In this document: piece by piece, positions 1 to 13,601 of the stretch
How positions within the stretch are numbered: the first letter of the stretch is position 1
Layout of the letters: each line of letters starts with the position of its first letter
From: Xylaria sp. FL1777
Taxonomy: Eukaryota; Ascomycota; Sordariomycetes; Xylariales; Xylariaceae
Length of the DNA stretch: 64,000 nt
Direction: 5' to 3'
NCBI GenBank assembly: GCA_022578965.1
Contig: MU400690.1
Span: 21,174 to 85,173, forward strand
The notes under the pieces: generated by a model
The model's input: only the letters and a program-made list of their open reading frames with translations
The model's database searches: none
What the model was told of the DNA's origin: nothing
Program-made: the position numbers and the translations under genes

Positions 1-1
1 G

Positions 2-1577
2 CTACTACTAAAAAAAGCTTTAAACAATTATTAAAAAAATAATAACTTTAAATATTTTAACAAGCTTAAGCTTTATAATAAACAAGAACTAGTTTATTGT
101 TTTTTATTAAATAAAGTTCTAAAAATAATACATAAAAATAACAAGCAATAATAGCTAAAGACTTTTTTTTTAAAGTAATAAATAGCTGCTAAAAAAACTT
201 ATTAATATAAACAAAAGTATTTAAATTATTAAAAAAGTTTTATTATTTTTAGTTGCTATAAAGACCTTTATAAAGTAAACATAATGTTATAAAGATTTAA
301 AGTTATTTATATTATAAACGTTTTTATAAAGCTAAACGCTAAAAAATAGCTAAATAAGCGCAAATTAAAAGCTTTACTAAATATATTACTTTAGCTATAT
401 ACAAATAAAAAAAGTAAAACTTTAAAAATAAGTATTAAGCTTAAGTATAGCTAATTTATAGAAAACTTCTTTATAAACTAATAAAATATAAAGTAAGCTA
501 TAATAATTACTAAAACCCCTTAAATAAAATATTTTATAATAAAATATTGCTTAAATAATTATTAAATTATTATTTTTGTTAATACTGTTTTAAAAGTAGT
601 ATATATTTTAAACTTTAAACATACTACTAATAAAAACAACAAATAAGTTTTTTAAAGATTATAAAAGTATTAAGCAATAAAGCACTTTAATATAAAAGTT
701 ATTTTAAGCTATTTTATATTTTTTTGCTTTTTTTAGCGCAACATTTATATATATAAATTTTTTAGGCTTTTATATTTATATTGCATGTTTTACGACCTAA
801 TAAACTAATTTTTAAAAAAAGGCATTAATAATTAAAAAAATTACATATAGCTTATTGTTTTTATAAAAAAAAGCCTTAAAAAGTACTTTAGCTTTAAATT
901 ATTAAAAGATTTATGCTTATTGCTTTTAATAAGCACTAAGCTTTATAAACTTTTATAAGCATTAAATATAACTTTCTTTAGATTTAAAAAAACAGTTTTT
1001 ACTTTATTAAGCACTAAAAATACAAAAAATAAAAGCAAAACGCTAAAAAAAAAGCTAAATACTAATTATTCTGTTTTTTTAATATTTTTTACTTTAAAGC
1101 GCAAAAGAAATTTTTAGCAAGAAAAACTAACGTTTATACTAAAAAAGTTTTATTATAAGCAATATAAAAACGTTTTAAAAGTGCAAAATTACTTTACTAT
1201 AAATATACTTGCAAATATTTTTTCTTTTAAATATAGCAGGTTAAGTATAAAACTTAGCTAAGCTTAATAGTTTAAAAAAAAAAAAAGTATAAACTTTTTA
1301 TAAGCACTCTTTTAAAAAAAACGCTAAGCATTTTTAAAAGCTTTTGCTTATATATTTAAATATGTAAAAAGGCTAAAACTAGTTTTAATAAAGCTAAAAT
1401 GCTTTTATAAGCGCTAAAACTTAAGCTACCTTTAAACATAATAAAAAAAATAAAAAAGAACTTATAAAACTAAATAAACAAAAAAAAATAATACTAACTT
1501 TATTTAAAAAACATTAATAATAAAAAAAACTTTATAATTATAAGTATTAAAATAAACTAAAAGCAGTTATATTTTAA
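2..1577 (+). pseudogene. Degenerate reading frame, unassigned (copy 1, 3' part)
   Basis: Homologue of the frame read at 34,561-37,318, of which only the part from 35,742 onward lies in the window here. Codons start at position 2 (matching 35,743 in copy 2). All interruptions are TAA or TAG, as expected of RIP-mutated Gln or Trp codons, but this alone does not prove coding because TGA is rare everywhere in the window. The frame stops just before the inverted-repeat element at 1,588. I do not recognise the product, and an antisense reading cannot be excluded. Confidence 0.35.
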
Positions 1578-1587
1578 TAAAAAAAAA

Positions 1588-1880
1588 TTAAAATAAAATA
1601 AAGTAACTAAACAAGCTAACTAGCTAATTATAATAAATCTAAGCTAAATTATATAATAAAAATAAAAATATAAATATTGCGTTAAATTTAAAAGCATAAA
1701 CTTAAACATTATAAATAACATAATAGAAATTAGCTATAGTTATTTTATTTGTATTATTAAATAGCTTTTTTATTAATTGTTTTATTTTTTAATTTATATA
1801 TAGCTTAATTGCTTAAATATATAAGTTATAATTTATTTTTTTGCAATTAAAGTATTATAGTAAATCTAGCGCAATTATAC
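1588..1880 (-). repeat. 293-bp terminal inverted repeat, left (copy 1)
   Basis: Reverse complement of 8,961-9,253 with transition differences. The outer end reads TTAAAATAAAATAAAGTAAC and the inner end is the GCGCAATTATA block near 1,870-1,880. The same sequence occurs at 37,328-37,620 in the second copy, and once more alone at 27,271-27,561. Confidence 0.85.
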
Positions 1881-4800
1881 TGCTTTATTTTAATAAATAA
1901 GCCAAAAAAAAAGTAATCACAAGGTTTTTAAAAAGAAAATTCATTATATATTTAGTAATCTAGCGTTATAGTAAAATTATAATGTTTAATGCACAATAAA
2001 TTTTATAATTACTTTACTTTTTAATTAAGTATATTATTTTTTTGCTTTTGTAATTTTATATTTAAAATTTAATGCTGCTACTTTTAGTGCTTTATTATAT
2101 TATGTTTTACTTAAAAAGCTATAGTTAGTATTTTATAATAAGCAGCTTTTTAAAGTTTATAACTAGTAGTTTGCTTTATAATAAATACTTAAGTTTTGCT
2201 TAATAGTTATAATAAACCTTTTTTAGTTTAATAAAAAGCTTAGCTTATTATTATTTTATATTTAAAGCTTACTATTGTTGTATTAATATAGCTAACTATA
2301 CATTAATTAATTTTTTAGCTATATTATAATAACTAAGCTTTTTTATATTTAGAACTTATTTAGCTATTTTATATGTGTTTTTTTTTTTAAGTTACTATAA
2401 TAATTAGTACTTTAGTTAAAATTTTATTTGCTTTTTTAATTTACTGCAAGCATTATTATATATAGTGCACTAGTTTATAAAAAGCTAGATTATTTCCTTT
2501 AGCTATTTATACTAGTATATTAATAACCTTTGTTTAAGTATTTTTTATATTAATAAATATGCTTTAAATACTGCATATATATTAGCAAAAAGTATTATAT
2601 TTTTTTTATTAATTTTAAGTAAAATTATTTTAAAAATTTAAGCATAAAACAACAAATTTTATATAGTATAATTAAAGCAGCTATAATATATAATTTACAG
2701 CTATAAAATAAATTAATAAAAACAAAGCTAATATTAATATACAAATTATAAAAGTGCTTTGCTCTTTTTTATTTAAACCGTAAGCATAAATATTAATACT
2801 AATGCTATATTTTTTATTAATTTTTTAATTTATTTATAGTATAGCATTACTATTGTTAATTTAGCTAACTAAGTTTATTATAAACCCTTTACTATAATTA
2901 TAATGCAATAAACATAATTATTAACTTTAAAGCTTTAAATATATTATAAATCATATTATAAAAAAGTATGTAAAGCTTATTACTAAATATAAACAGCAAT
3001 AAATAAACAACTAAAAATACTTTTTTAGCTTATTTTATAAAATCTTAAAGCAGCAATAATATTTACTGCTTTTTAACAAAAGTTATTTTAGGTTTACTAT
3101 ATATTAACTAACTTAAAAGCATTAGCATTTTTAGTAAGCAGCACTATATAATTAATATAAATATTATAGCTTTTAAAAACTTTATTTATAGCTTAAAGCT
3201 TTATATTTATAAGATAATTCTAAAAAACTTCTATAAATACTTATATTTTATATATATAATAGTTAGCCTTAACTACATTTATAATTTATAATATACAAGT
3301 TTTATTTATTTAGCAAATTTAATAATTAAGATTTCTTAAATCTTGTTTAGCATAACGCAAAAAACTTAAATAGCTAAAATATTCTAATTATAGCAAATAA
3401 TCTAATAACTTAAACATTAATAAACAGCTTAAATATTTAAAAAACAAAAAATCTTAACGTAATAAATAATCGTTATAATAAACAAAATTATTAAAACAAG
3501 GTAAGACAAACAAATATATATATATATATATAAATAAACAGTATTTAATATAGTATTACGTAATAATAAAAGTTATTAAAATACTTAAGTATTATTAGTA
3601 TATAATAAATACTTAAATAAATAATAAATATTAATTAAAGCTTAAATTGCTTATAAAAGCTATTTTTATAGTTATAACACTATTAAAAACTTATAATATA
3701 ATAAAAGCTATTATATTATAACCTATAAAATAAAAAATATAAAATTTAATTATAAAAGCTAAATGCACTTTTACGTTAAAAAGATAAAAGCTAGTTCTAA
3801 GTTAAATACTAAAAATAAAGCACTGTTTTACTTTAGCTAACTAAAGTTTTAAAAATAAGCATTAATTTAATATATAAAAATGCTTTCTAAACTTTTTTAT
3901 AAATATTAGCGCTTTTGTTTTTTAAACCTAAGTATATATATTTTATAGCTAAAACTATAGCTTGCTTTTTTATTAGTAAGTATTTATATAAACTATAAGC
4001 TTTTTTAAAAACGTTATGCTTAAGTTAAATTTTTAAAACTTTTATAATAATATTTTTTAAAAGTTTAAAAATTAAAATACTGCAAACTTGCTATGCTTTA
4101 TAAAAAACTGTTTTAATTTTATAAAAAGGAAAAATCTTATTATAAATTCTTTTTATTTTAAAAAAGTTTTAAAAAAGTACTATATTTTTATAATACTATA
4201 TTTTAATTAATAATACTGCTTTTTACTAAATAAGGTTAATTATATAAAGCCTTTTTAAAAAAGCAGCTAATTGCTTAATAGTTAGTTAAATGCTTTTAAA
4301 AGTAGTGCTAAAATATAAATATATGTTTTAATAAATGCTATTTTGTTAAAATAGCACAAAATCTTTTAAGTAATAGCTTGCTTTTTTTAAAGCTTGCTTT
4401 TTTTACTTATAAAATCTAAATAAAACAGTGCTATTAAATAGCATGTTATTTTTAAAATAAATCTTTTTATTTTTTGTTTTATATATTATGTTTAAAATTA
4501 TTATTTTATTTTTTATTAATTTGTTAGTTTTAAAGGCTTAAAAAGTTAATAATATTTAAATTAAAGCTATAATTAAGTTATTTTTATTGCTTAACTTATA
4601 TGCAAGATTTCTAGTTTTTACAATTGTTAATTTTTTAGCGTTTTTTTGCTTTAATGTTTTTTTTATTGCAACTAAAAGTATTTTAAGTAATTAATTATTA
4701 TTAAAAGCAGCACAAACCTTTTTATTATTTTATATTTCTAAGTTTTTAAAAAATTTGATATTTTTTTATATAAAAAAAGTTAAAAAAACTACTAACGTTA

Positions 4801-7689
4801 TAACATTATATAAGTTTTAATTTTTCTAAAAGTCTATATTTATATATTTTTTTAAATTATATATTTTTAATTTTTCTTTTGTTGCTTTTTGCTAATTGTT
4901 AAATTTCTTATTTAAGGTTTAAAACTTTTATACTTTATATAGCTTTTTTATTAAGCTAGTAGTTTAGCAAATATATATTAGTTTTTTAATTATTAACGTT
5001 TTTAAGTTTTTAAGTTTAAGCTTTTAATATAGTTTATTATTAATATAATAATTTAGCTTGTTTTTAGTATTATGCTAGCTATTATATAAAGGCTTTAAAA
5101 ATATAAACTTATTTAAGATTTTATAATAAAGTTTATTTCTAATAATAAAAAATAAGTAGCTTGTTTTTTGCTAACTATATATAGCAAAAAAAGTAATAAT
5201 TTTTTATTTATTTAAATAATAGTTTTAAAACATTTAATATATTTAATAAAATTATTAGTTTAATTAAATTTTTTTTAGGTTATATTAGTATTTTAAGTAG
5301 TAAAGCTATTTTTATTAACAAAAAAATCTATAATAATGCTAAATTACGCCTTAAAGTTAATAATCCTAATAATATTACTTTTATAAATTTTGTTTTTTAT
5401 TTTTATAATAAGCTTTAAGCAAAGTTATATAGATTTTTTTAGCTTTATAACACTTAAAAAAGTAGCTAAAATATTTTGCAGTTTTATTAGTAAAGTTATT
5501 ATAAAACATAAATCTAAAAAGCTTATATATTTTTAGTTAAAATAATTTATTAAACTTAAGTTTTTTTTATTATAAAATTTATACTTTAATGTTTTTTTAA
5601 ATAAGTTTAAGCTGCTATTATTAGCATAATTGTTATATTTTTTATAAATCTTTAGTTTAAAGAAATTAAAGCTTTAGCTTGCGCTTTATAAAATTATTAA
5701 TACTAATTATATTAGCTTTTTAGGCTTATTTATTTCTTTTAGCATTATTAACATAAAATTAACATTAAATTAAAGTTTAGTTAAAAATATTACTTTTTTA
5801 AAAAATAGCAAAAGTATAATAATTAGCAACTTTTATTTTTTTAGGTTATTTTTAAATAATAAATATATAGTATTATATTAGTTTAAAATTTTTAAAAGCA
5901 TTTTATTAAACTTTAACTTATTTTTTAACGTTTAAAAGTTTAAAGTAATATAAGCAAAAAATAATATTACTTAATTATTTTATTAGTTTTAATTATAAAC
6001 AACTTTTATTATTTTATAGTAATGCTTTTTTAAAAAAGCAGTTATAAAGCTAAATTAAAGCATATAAATATATATAATAAAACTATTATAATTTATTTTA
6101 TTATTAATTTGCGCTATTAAATAGTTTAACAAAAAGCTAGTTTTATAAATATTACTTAGCAATCTTTATTTATTAAGTTAATTAGCTAATTGTAATACTA
6201 GCTAAAAGCTTGCTTATGCTTTTTTAGCTATTATTTATTAAAATTTTATGTTTTTTTTTAAAGAGTTTATGCTTTTATAAAAAAAAGCATTTTTTATATT
6301 TATTTAAGTTAAGATTTCGTATAATAAAGTTTTTAATCAAGCTTTATATTTTGATTTATTGCTTTTTTTTTTTAAAATAAGCTATAATATATTTAGCTTA
6401 ATTTATTAATTCGGACTTTTACTAAAGTTATTTAAAAGCAGTAGTATTATTTTTAGCATTAGCTTAAGAACTTTTATTGCTTTAAAATATAATTTAGCTT
6501 TTATTTAAGCAATTATTTAAATAAAAATATTAAAGTACTTTAGAACTTTTATTATAAAATCCTTAAAAATAACATTTGTTTTTTTATTTAAAAAGTTTTT
6601 AGACTTTTTAGCTTATATTTTTTCAAATTCCAAATTTCTTTTTATAAGCTTTACTTTTTATATTTTTTAAAGTTTTTAATAATTAAAACTTTTTATTTTT
6701 AATAAAATATTTTGCTTAAAAAAATTATTGTTTATTTATATATTTTTAGTGTTAAGTTAAATAAAAAACTTATTTTTATTTAAATAAACTTTTTTAATTG
6801 TTTAATTTATAAAAGGCTTTTTTTTTAGCTTTTTAAGTTTTTTTTTATTTTTTGTTTAATAAAAAGCAGCTTTTTTTAATAAAAGTTTATAATAATTAGC
6901 TTAAAACACATTTATGCTAATTTTTTTGCTTAATATATAGCTTTACAAAATTTTAATGCTATTTATATTATAAAAAGTGCTTTATATAAAGTTTTAATTA
7001 ATTATAATAAAGCTATTATTTAGCTTGCTATTTATTAAGTTGTTTTTTTTAATATTATAAGCTTTTGCTAATTTTATTTTATAAAGTATAAAAGTTTAAT
7101 TATTAGATTTTTTACTTAAAAATTAAGCTAGCTGCTTGTTTTTTAGCTAGTAAAGTTTTTTATTTTTTAGTTTTTTTTGTTTGCTTTTTATTTTAGCATT
7201 TAAATCTTCGTTATTTAAAACAAAGTTTTTTTTTTAAAGTTAATAATAAGCTTTTTGCTTTAGCAGCTTATTATTACTTTAAATAAAGTTATATATTTAT
7301 TTTATTATAGCGTTAAATATTTTTTTTTTATTTTTGCTAATTTTTATAACTTTTAAAAGAACTTTTATATACTTAAAGCTTGCAAAAAATTCTAGCTTTT
7401 TTAAACACTATTTAAAGTTTTAATATATAATGTTTTTTTGTTTTAATTTATAAGCAAAGCTATACTTATAAACGTAATAATTGTTTATATTACATTTTTA
7501 ATAAATAGTTGCTTTTGCTAAATAAAAATTATTTAACTTTATTTGTTATAAAAAATTAAACGATTATTTATTTTATTTTTATTTTTTAAAATTATATTTA
7601 CTTTTTTATAAATACTTAAAAGTTATAGCATTAATGCTAAACATTTGCTTTTTTAATAAGTTTATATTAATTTTATAATATTATAGTGC

Positions 7690-7825
7690 TTATAATCTTT
7701 AATTAATAAGCTAAACATATTAATTTTGCAGTTTTTTTAGCATTTCTTTTAGTTTTTTTTTTATAATTACTACGTTTTTTTGTTTTAACTTTAGCTATTA
7801 TATTTGCTTAGTAATATTATTTATA
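7690..7825 (-). other. Possible coiled-coil coding remnant inside the inverted-repeat element
   Basis: Read on the minus strand, in the frame that in copy 2 gives the LKEMLKELQ segment (43,430-43,560), this stretch yields alternating Leu/Ile, Lys/Glu and TAA/TAG-for-Gln codons in a heptad-like pattern. It is the most protein-like piece of the element interior. The neighbouring stretches read better in other frames, so it may be one exon or a fragment of a frameshifted gene. No catalytic motif is visible. Confidence 0.25.
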
Positions 7826-8960
7826 TTTTAATTATAAATAAAATATTAAGCTAATTTTATTTGCTGCTTTTTAATAATAACTTTTTTAGTAGCTAATATA
7901 GTTATATTAATAGCTAGTTTAATAGCATTAATAATAGTATATAAAAGTTTATTAAAGTTATAATTATATAAATAATTAACTTTTTTTTATACTTTGCACG
8001 CTTTTTTTATTTCTTTAAAGTAAAAATTAGCTTAGATTTTTTATTTATTTAAATGTTTAATATTTTATAAAAATTCTTATATAATATTTTATTTAAGTTA
8101 TTATATAACTTTTTAAAAAACTTTATTACTTTAATTTTATTAAATAGGCTTTATTTTTTTATAGCTTTTTTACTTATAAAAGTAGCATGCTTTTTTTTTT
8201 TTTTTAAAGCTTGCTTATTTAAAAATAAATGCTATAAAAAAGCAATAGCCGTATTTTACGTAAAGTTTTTAAGCAATAGCTAACTTATAACTAAAAAACC
8301 TTGCTTTTTATTCTTTAATAAAAAATAATATTAGCTTAAAAAACAAAATATATTTTTAATTATTAATTATTTTTTATATTAACGCATAAGCCTAAATTTG
8401 TTTAATATAAATAAACGTTAAATTTGCTTATATTATAACTTTTAGAAGTTTTAGCAACACTTATTTCTTTTTAAGCTTGTTTTTTATTTTTTTTGTTTAT
8501 ATAAAAGCAATTATGTTTTTTTCTTTAAAAAGCATTAGTTTTTTAGTAAAAATTTTCTTCTTTTAGCTCTTTAAGGGTTTTTAGCAATAAGTTTTCTAGC
8601 TATGCTATTCTAAAAATTATATTAGCTTTTTAATACTTAATTGCTATTCTGCTAAAAAAAAATAAAAACGTTTTATAAGCTAAGCTAAAAAAAACAGTTT
8701 AACATTTTTATATATTTATTTTAAGCCTTATTAATTAAAAGCTGCTAGCTTAAATGCTTATTACTAATTATAGCTAAACTGCTTATATTAAGCAAATCTT
8801 GCTTATTGCTAGCTAAAGCAGCTAAATATAATATATTATAACTTATATATAAAAATTATAGCAATTAATTAATAAATAAATTAAACATATAAATTAATAA
8901 TAATAAATCGTTTGCTTATAAGTTTTATAGTATTATTTGTTATAAATAAAAAATTGCAGT

Positions 8961-9253
8961 AATATAATTGCGCTAAATTTATTATAATACTTTAATTGCA
9001 AAAAAATAAGTTATAACTTATATATTTAAGCAATTAAGCTATATATAAATTAAAAAATAAAACAATTAATAAAAAAGCTATATAACAATATAAATAAAGC
9101 AATTATAGCTAATTTTTATTATATTGTTTATAATGTTTAAGTTTATGCTTTAAAATTTAGCGCAATATTTACTTTTTTATTTTTACTATATAACTTAGCC
9201 TAAACTTACTTTAATTAGCTAGTTAGCTTATTTAACTACTTTATTTTACTTTA
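8961..9253 (+). repeat. 293-bp terminal inverted repeat, right (copy 1)
   Basis: Begins at the ATATAATTGCGC block and ends TTATTTTACTTTAA. It pairs with 1,588-1,880 in inverted orientation and matches the lone copy at 27,271-27,561 in direct orientation. Confidence 0.85.
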
Positions 9254-9924
9254 ATAATTAATAATAAAAAGCTAGTAATAAAGAAAATATTATATACTAC
9301 TATAATATAACTAATATAATAATAGCATAGCTTTAAGATTTTAGTATGCTTAATAAACATATATTTTATAAATATTAGCTAAATATAACTTTATTGCACT
9401 AAATTATTTACTTTTATTTTTAAGATTAGCATTATTGCTAAAAAGCATTATAATAAGCAGTTTATAATACATAAAAGCTAAACATTAATTAGCATATATA
9501 TTTAAACTAAGCTAAACAAAAATATATACTACAAAAAACATAGTAGCTAAAGCAAAGTAAATTTTTAAATAACTATAATAAATTAATAGCTATTTTTAGC
9601 TATAAATTAAATCTATAAACGTACTAAAGTAAACATAAGCTAAAATAATAGTAATAATAATAATAATAAAATTAGTTATTAAAACAAGTAAAATTAGCAA
9701 AAGTAAGCAAATAAGCATTTTTTTTAATACTTATATAATTAGCACTTTAGCTATATATAGCTTTATTAACTACTTTTGTAATTAGTATACTTTTATATAA
9801 ATTGCATTTTATTTTTTGACTTTAATAATGCTTAAAAAATCTTTATTTAAATAAGTTATAGCTTTATTAATAACTTTTTTTTTTATTTACTTTTAAATAA
9901 CCTTTTTAATTATATATATTTATA
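9254..9924. other. Intervening AT-rich sequence, no gene seen
   Basis: Duplicated sequence between the inverted-repeat element and the 2-kb insertion (matches 44,994-45,660 in copy 2). It holds a short (TAA)n run near 9,648-9,668 and long T tracts. I see no supportable reading frame. Confidence 0.6.
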
Positions 9925-11916
9925 CTAGTTTTTTTTTTTTATTAATTAATTGTTTTTTATTTTTTATTTTAAGTATTAGCACTATAAATAAAAGCTTTTT
10001 CTGCTTTTTTTTGCGACTAGCTAGATTTACGAAAATATTTGCGCAGCTTTAAGAACTAAACTTACGGAGACCTGCTGTATATAAAACAAGCCTGTACAAG
10101 TAACAACCTAAGAAAAAATAAAAGTAAAAATAAAAAAAGCAAAAAACTATAACGTAATTTTTTTAATATAGAACTAGCTATAACTAGCTAATAGTACAAA
10201 CTTAAACTAGCAGTAGCTAGTAATAAGCTTAACGTTAAACTTGCAGTACTACGCAAACGAGCTAAATAAAGCAATAATAAACGCTAAAATCTTTCTTAAA
10301 AAAAACCCAAATAAGCAAACTATTTAAAACGCTTGCTAAGTTGTTAAAAAGTTATTAAAAGCGTACTATTTCTAGCAAATAAATAAGTAGCTATAAGCAA
10401 ACAGTAGTAACAAAAATAATAAACGTGCTATTTAAAACTTATTATAAGCATTATTAATAAAGCAAAAAAAGCTTGCTATAGAAGTAAAATTATTACACGC
10501 GCAAATTTAGCGATTTAAAAATTATATAAGCAAGCAAACTAAAGTTGCTAACTTTTTTTGCTAATAGCTTATGTTTTATATAAACGTACTACAAATAAAC
10601 AGCAGTAAAAAATTTTTATGCGTTGTTTTATTAATTTACCTTAAAGCTATTATAGCAACAAACTTTAACTAAGCTATTATTATAACTTTTGCTAGCTATA
10701 AAGCTAAAATAAAAACAAGGTTAATTATAATATAAAAGCTAAACCAAGCAATAAAAGCAAACATAATTTAAGCAATATATAAACTACTAAACAACAACTA
10801 AAAAGTTATTTTTAATAAGCAAAAAATCTAAACTTAAATACTAGCAAATATATTATAAGCCTATTAAGCGTTTAGCAAAAAATCAAAAGTGCACTTTTAA
10901 TTATATTAGCTAATAGCTTTAAGCTTGCTAACTAAACAAGTGCTAAAAATAAAAAAGAAAAAAATTCTAGCTTAATTTAAACTAGCTAATTAAAAGCTAA
11001 AAATCAAAAAGCTGTTTTTTTTACTTTGCTTACTATAGCATAAGCAAAAAATATGCTTAATATATATTAAAGTTATAACCATAAAAAATGCAAACATAAT
11101 ATATACTAATAAACTTTTTTAGAACTATTGCTATTTTTAAATAGCTTTTTACTTTATAAATATAGTAGTAACTTAATGCTATAACTACTAAAAATAAAGC
11201 TACTAAGCTAGCATATATAAAAACAAGCAAAAATGCAACTAATGTAAATCTTTAAAACATGCTAAAAATAAAGCAAACTTATGCTTTATGCAAACCAAAA
11301 GAAAAGCAGCTATATGCTTTTTTTATTAAAGCAACTATTTAGCTTAAGCAGCAAAATGCCTAAAAGCTATTTAAGCATGCAAGCTAGCTAAAAATACCTT
11401 TATTTATTGCTTTATACAGTTTATAATAAAGCTAACTTAAAGCTAACTATGTACTATTGCTGCTATAAAAACGCTATGTAAACAAAAAGCTAACAATTTA
11501 ACAAGCAAAAATACTATTTGCTTAAAGAGTTGCTTACTAAAAAAAACTACGCTAGCAACCGCGCAAAAAACAAAATTGCGAACCATTATTAACATGTTAA
11601 AATTCCAGAACTAACCTAAAAAAAACCCGTTTAAAAACCGTTAGTAAGCAATTTAAATAACAAAAAGCTACGCTTGCGCAGCAAGCAAAAACGCAAGCAG
11701 CAAAAGCAGCAGTATTAAATAAAAATCAAGCAACACAATTTTTAAATAGTAGCACCTATACAATTAGCTATAAAAAAAGTATAAGTTGTAGTAGCAAGCA
11801 GTTAGCAGAAATATTTTTATTTAGCTCTAGCATAGTTTTTACTTATATATAAAATTAAGTAGCTTTTAGCATAGCTTTTTAAAGCCGTTAATCCTAAATA
11901 ATACAATATATATATA
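9925..11916 (+). mobile_element. 2-kb insertion unique to copy 1, with 14-bp target-site duplication
   Basis: Copy 2 has an uninterrupted target at about 45,650. Here the target sequence TATATATATTTATA is present on both sides, at 9,911-9,924 and 11,917-11,930, which is what an insertion makes; its exact length is blurred by a (TA)n microsatellite. The ends carry no inverted repeats that I can see. An irregular TSD of this length, no TIRs and a plus-strand reading frame running to the right end would suit a non-LTR retrotransposon or a non-autonomous derivative, but no reverse transcriptase is present. The element is itself RIP-mutated, so other copies must exist or have existed, and it arrived after the segment was duplicated. 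Confidence 0.8.
10023..11904 (+). pseudogene. Degenerate ORF of the 2-kb insertion, about 620 codons, unassigned
   Basis: One frame (codon starts divisible by 3) runs through almost the whole insertion with only TAA and TAG interruptions. The last third is strikingly open: about 46 codons without a stop at roughly 11,253-11,387, then runs of 30 and 34 codons. Reading TAA/TAG as lost Gln or Trp codons, the N-terminal 100 residues are rich in Gln, Thr, Ser and Lys, the middle is Lys/Leu-rich, and near 11,450 there is a Tyr-Tyr-Cys-Cys-Tyr-Lys-Asn motif followed by a basic, Gln-rich tail. The cysteine pair could be part of a zinc-binding site, but a full knuckle is not visible. I do not recognise the family. 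A gag- or ORF1-like protein is one possibility. Confidence 0.5.
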
Positions 11917-11930
11917 TATATATATTTATA
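11904..11930. repeat. (TA)n microsatellite at insertion border
   Basis: About 13 TA units ending in TATTTATA. It overlaps the right-hand target-site duplication and probably includes the 3' tail of the inserted element, since copy 2 has a shorter TA run at the empty site. Confidence 0.85.
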
Positions 11931-13601
11931 TATATGCTATATTATTTAAATATAAATTAAACATGTTAGTATATATACTACGCATAAATTAACTATTAAC
12001 TAAAATAGCTAAACATTCTTGCAAAGCTATCTTAAAACTTTTAATAGTTAAACAATTCTGTAAAGCTATCGCTAAACTAAACTTATTTTTTTTATAGTAC
12101 TAATTTATATAAACTGCTTTTAAATATATATTAATTATAATTTAATAATACTTTTAGTAAAATAGCTTAAATTAAATAATTAGTTTATTATACTTTTGTT
12201 AGCTTTCTTATTTTTAATAACTTTACAACTAAATACTTTTATTAAACTATTTAACCTTTTAAACTAATATTTTTTTAAGTTTTTTAAAATACTTAGCGCA
12301 TAATATAATTAGTGCTAGTTTTAAAGTACTTTTATTTCCTGATTTAAGAATTTTGTTTTTAAGCAGTAATACTTTTATGCTTTTGCTGCACTATTAACGT
12401 ATAAACTTTATAAATTTTATAAACGTTTAAAATTTTTTTAAAAACTAAAGTACTTTATACGTAATATAATTTATATTATCCTAAAAATACTTATGCTTTT
12501 TTAAATAGCTTATAATATATAAGTTATTTTAAGTTATTTTTAAAACCTTTTTTTAACTATATAATCACTTAATAACATTAATAGCTTTATAAACTAACTT
12601 ATATTTACTTAATTAATTAACTTACTTAATATATATAGCTATAAATCTTGCTAAAGGTATAACATTTTTGTTTTTATATTAATTAGTTATTGCTGCAAGT
12701 ATTACTGTTTTAGCTAAGTTTTAAACTAAAGCGCTTAGTTAGCTAATTAGCTAGTTAGCTAGCTAGTTAATTAACCAGTTAATTTATTTACTAACTTACT
12801 AATTTATACTTTTTTCGATTAATAAATATATTTAACCTAATATAAATTATATTTATAATAAAGTAGTAAATTATTGCTTTTAATATAAGTAGTTAAATTT
12901 AGTTAATTAAAATTAATTAGCTAATGTTATATTAAACAGCTATTTTAAGCCTTAACTAACTTAACATTTTACTAAAAAAGCTACTTAAATAAAAATAAAA
13001 AGTTAATGCTTTAGCTTAACTTGCTATATAACTTTTAGTTTTTTATATTATAATTAAAATGTATTACTAAATAAATATAACATAACATTATAAAATGCGC
13101 TATTATAGCATTATTAGTTATTTTTTTTTTTGAAATAATATATTATTTTATGTTGTTTTACTATATAATATGTTTATAAAGGCCTATAAATACCTTAATT
13201 CTTGTATTTTCTTATATTAAAATAAAGCAAAAAAGCTTATAAAAATTATACTTTTTCTTTAAGTATAAAAAAAAAATATAATATATTTATTTTATAACTA
13301 CTTTTAAATATACTTAATTAATTAAAACATTAAAAATTTAGCATTTAAATAAAACAGAATTAATTAAAGTTAATAATTAAAATATAGCTATTTTTAGTAA
13401 TATAGTTTATAAAAAGTCTACTATAAAAGCAAAAATATTGCAGTAATATTTTAATGTTTAGCTATATAACTAAGCTATATTTAGCTACTAAAAGCTTTTA
13501 TAAATATATATTTTTTAAGCTATATATACTAGCATTAATATTTGTAGCTACTACGTTTTAAGTATTAATAATACTAAAAAATATTATTAAATCTTGTTTT
13601 A

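Larger units (their letters stand above)
1588..9253. mobile_element. 7.67-kb element with 293-bp terminal inverted repeats (copy 1)
   Basis: The two ends, 1,588-1,880 and 8,961-9,253, are reverse complements of each other apart from transitions. The inner edge is sharp: similarity ends right after the shared GCGCAATTATA. Long terminal inverted repeats are typical of cut-and-paste DNA transposons such as Mutator-like elements, but I found no transposase motif, so the superfamily is an inference. The interior is heavily RIP-mutated. On the minus strand there are several long stretches interrupted only by TAA/TAG, including a likely coiled coil near 7,690-7,825, but the plausible frame changes along the element and I cannot assign one continuous gene. 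I did not find an obvious target-site duplication. Confidence 0.6.

Noticed and set aside
1588..9253. The 293-bp repeats as LTRs of a retrotransposon
   Set aside because: They are in inverted, not direct, orientation, and no RT or integrase frame lies between them.
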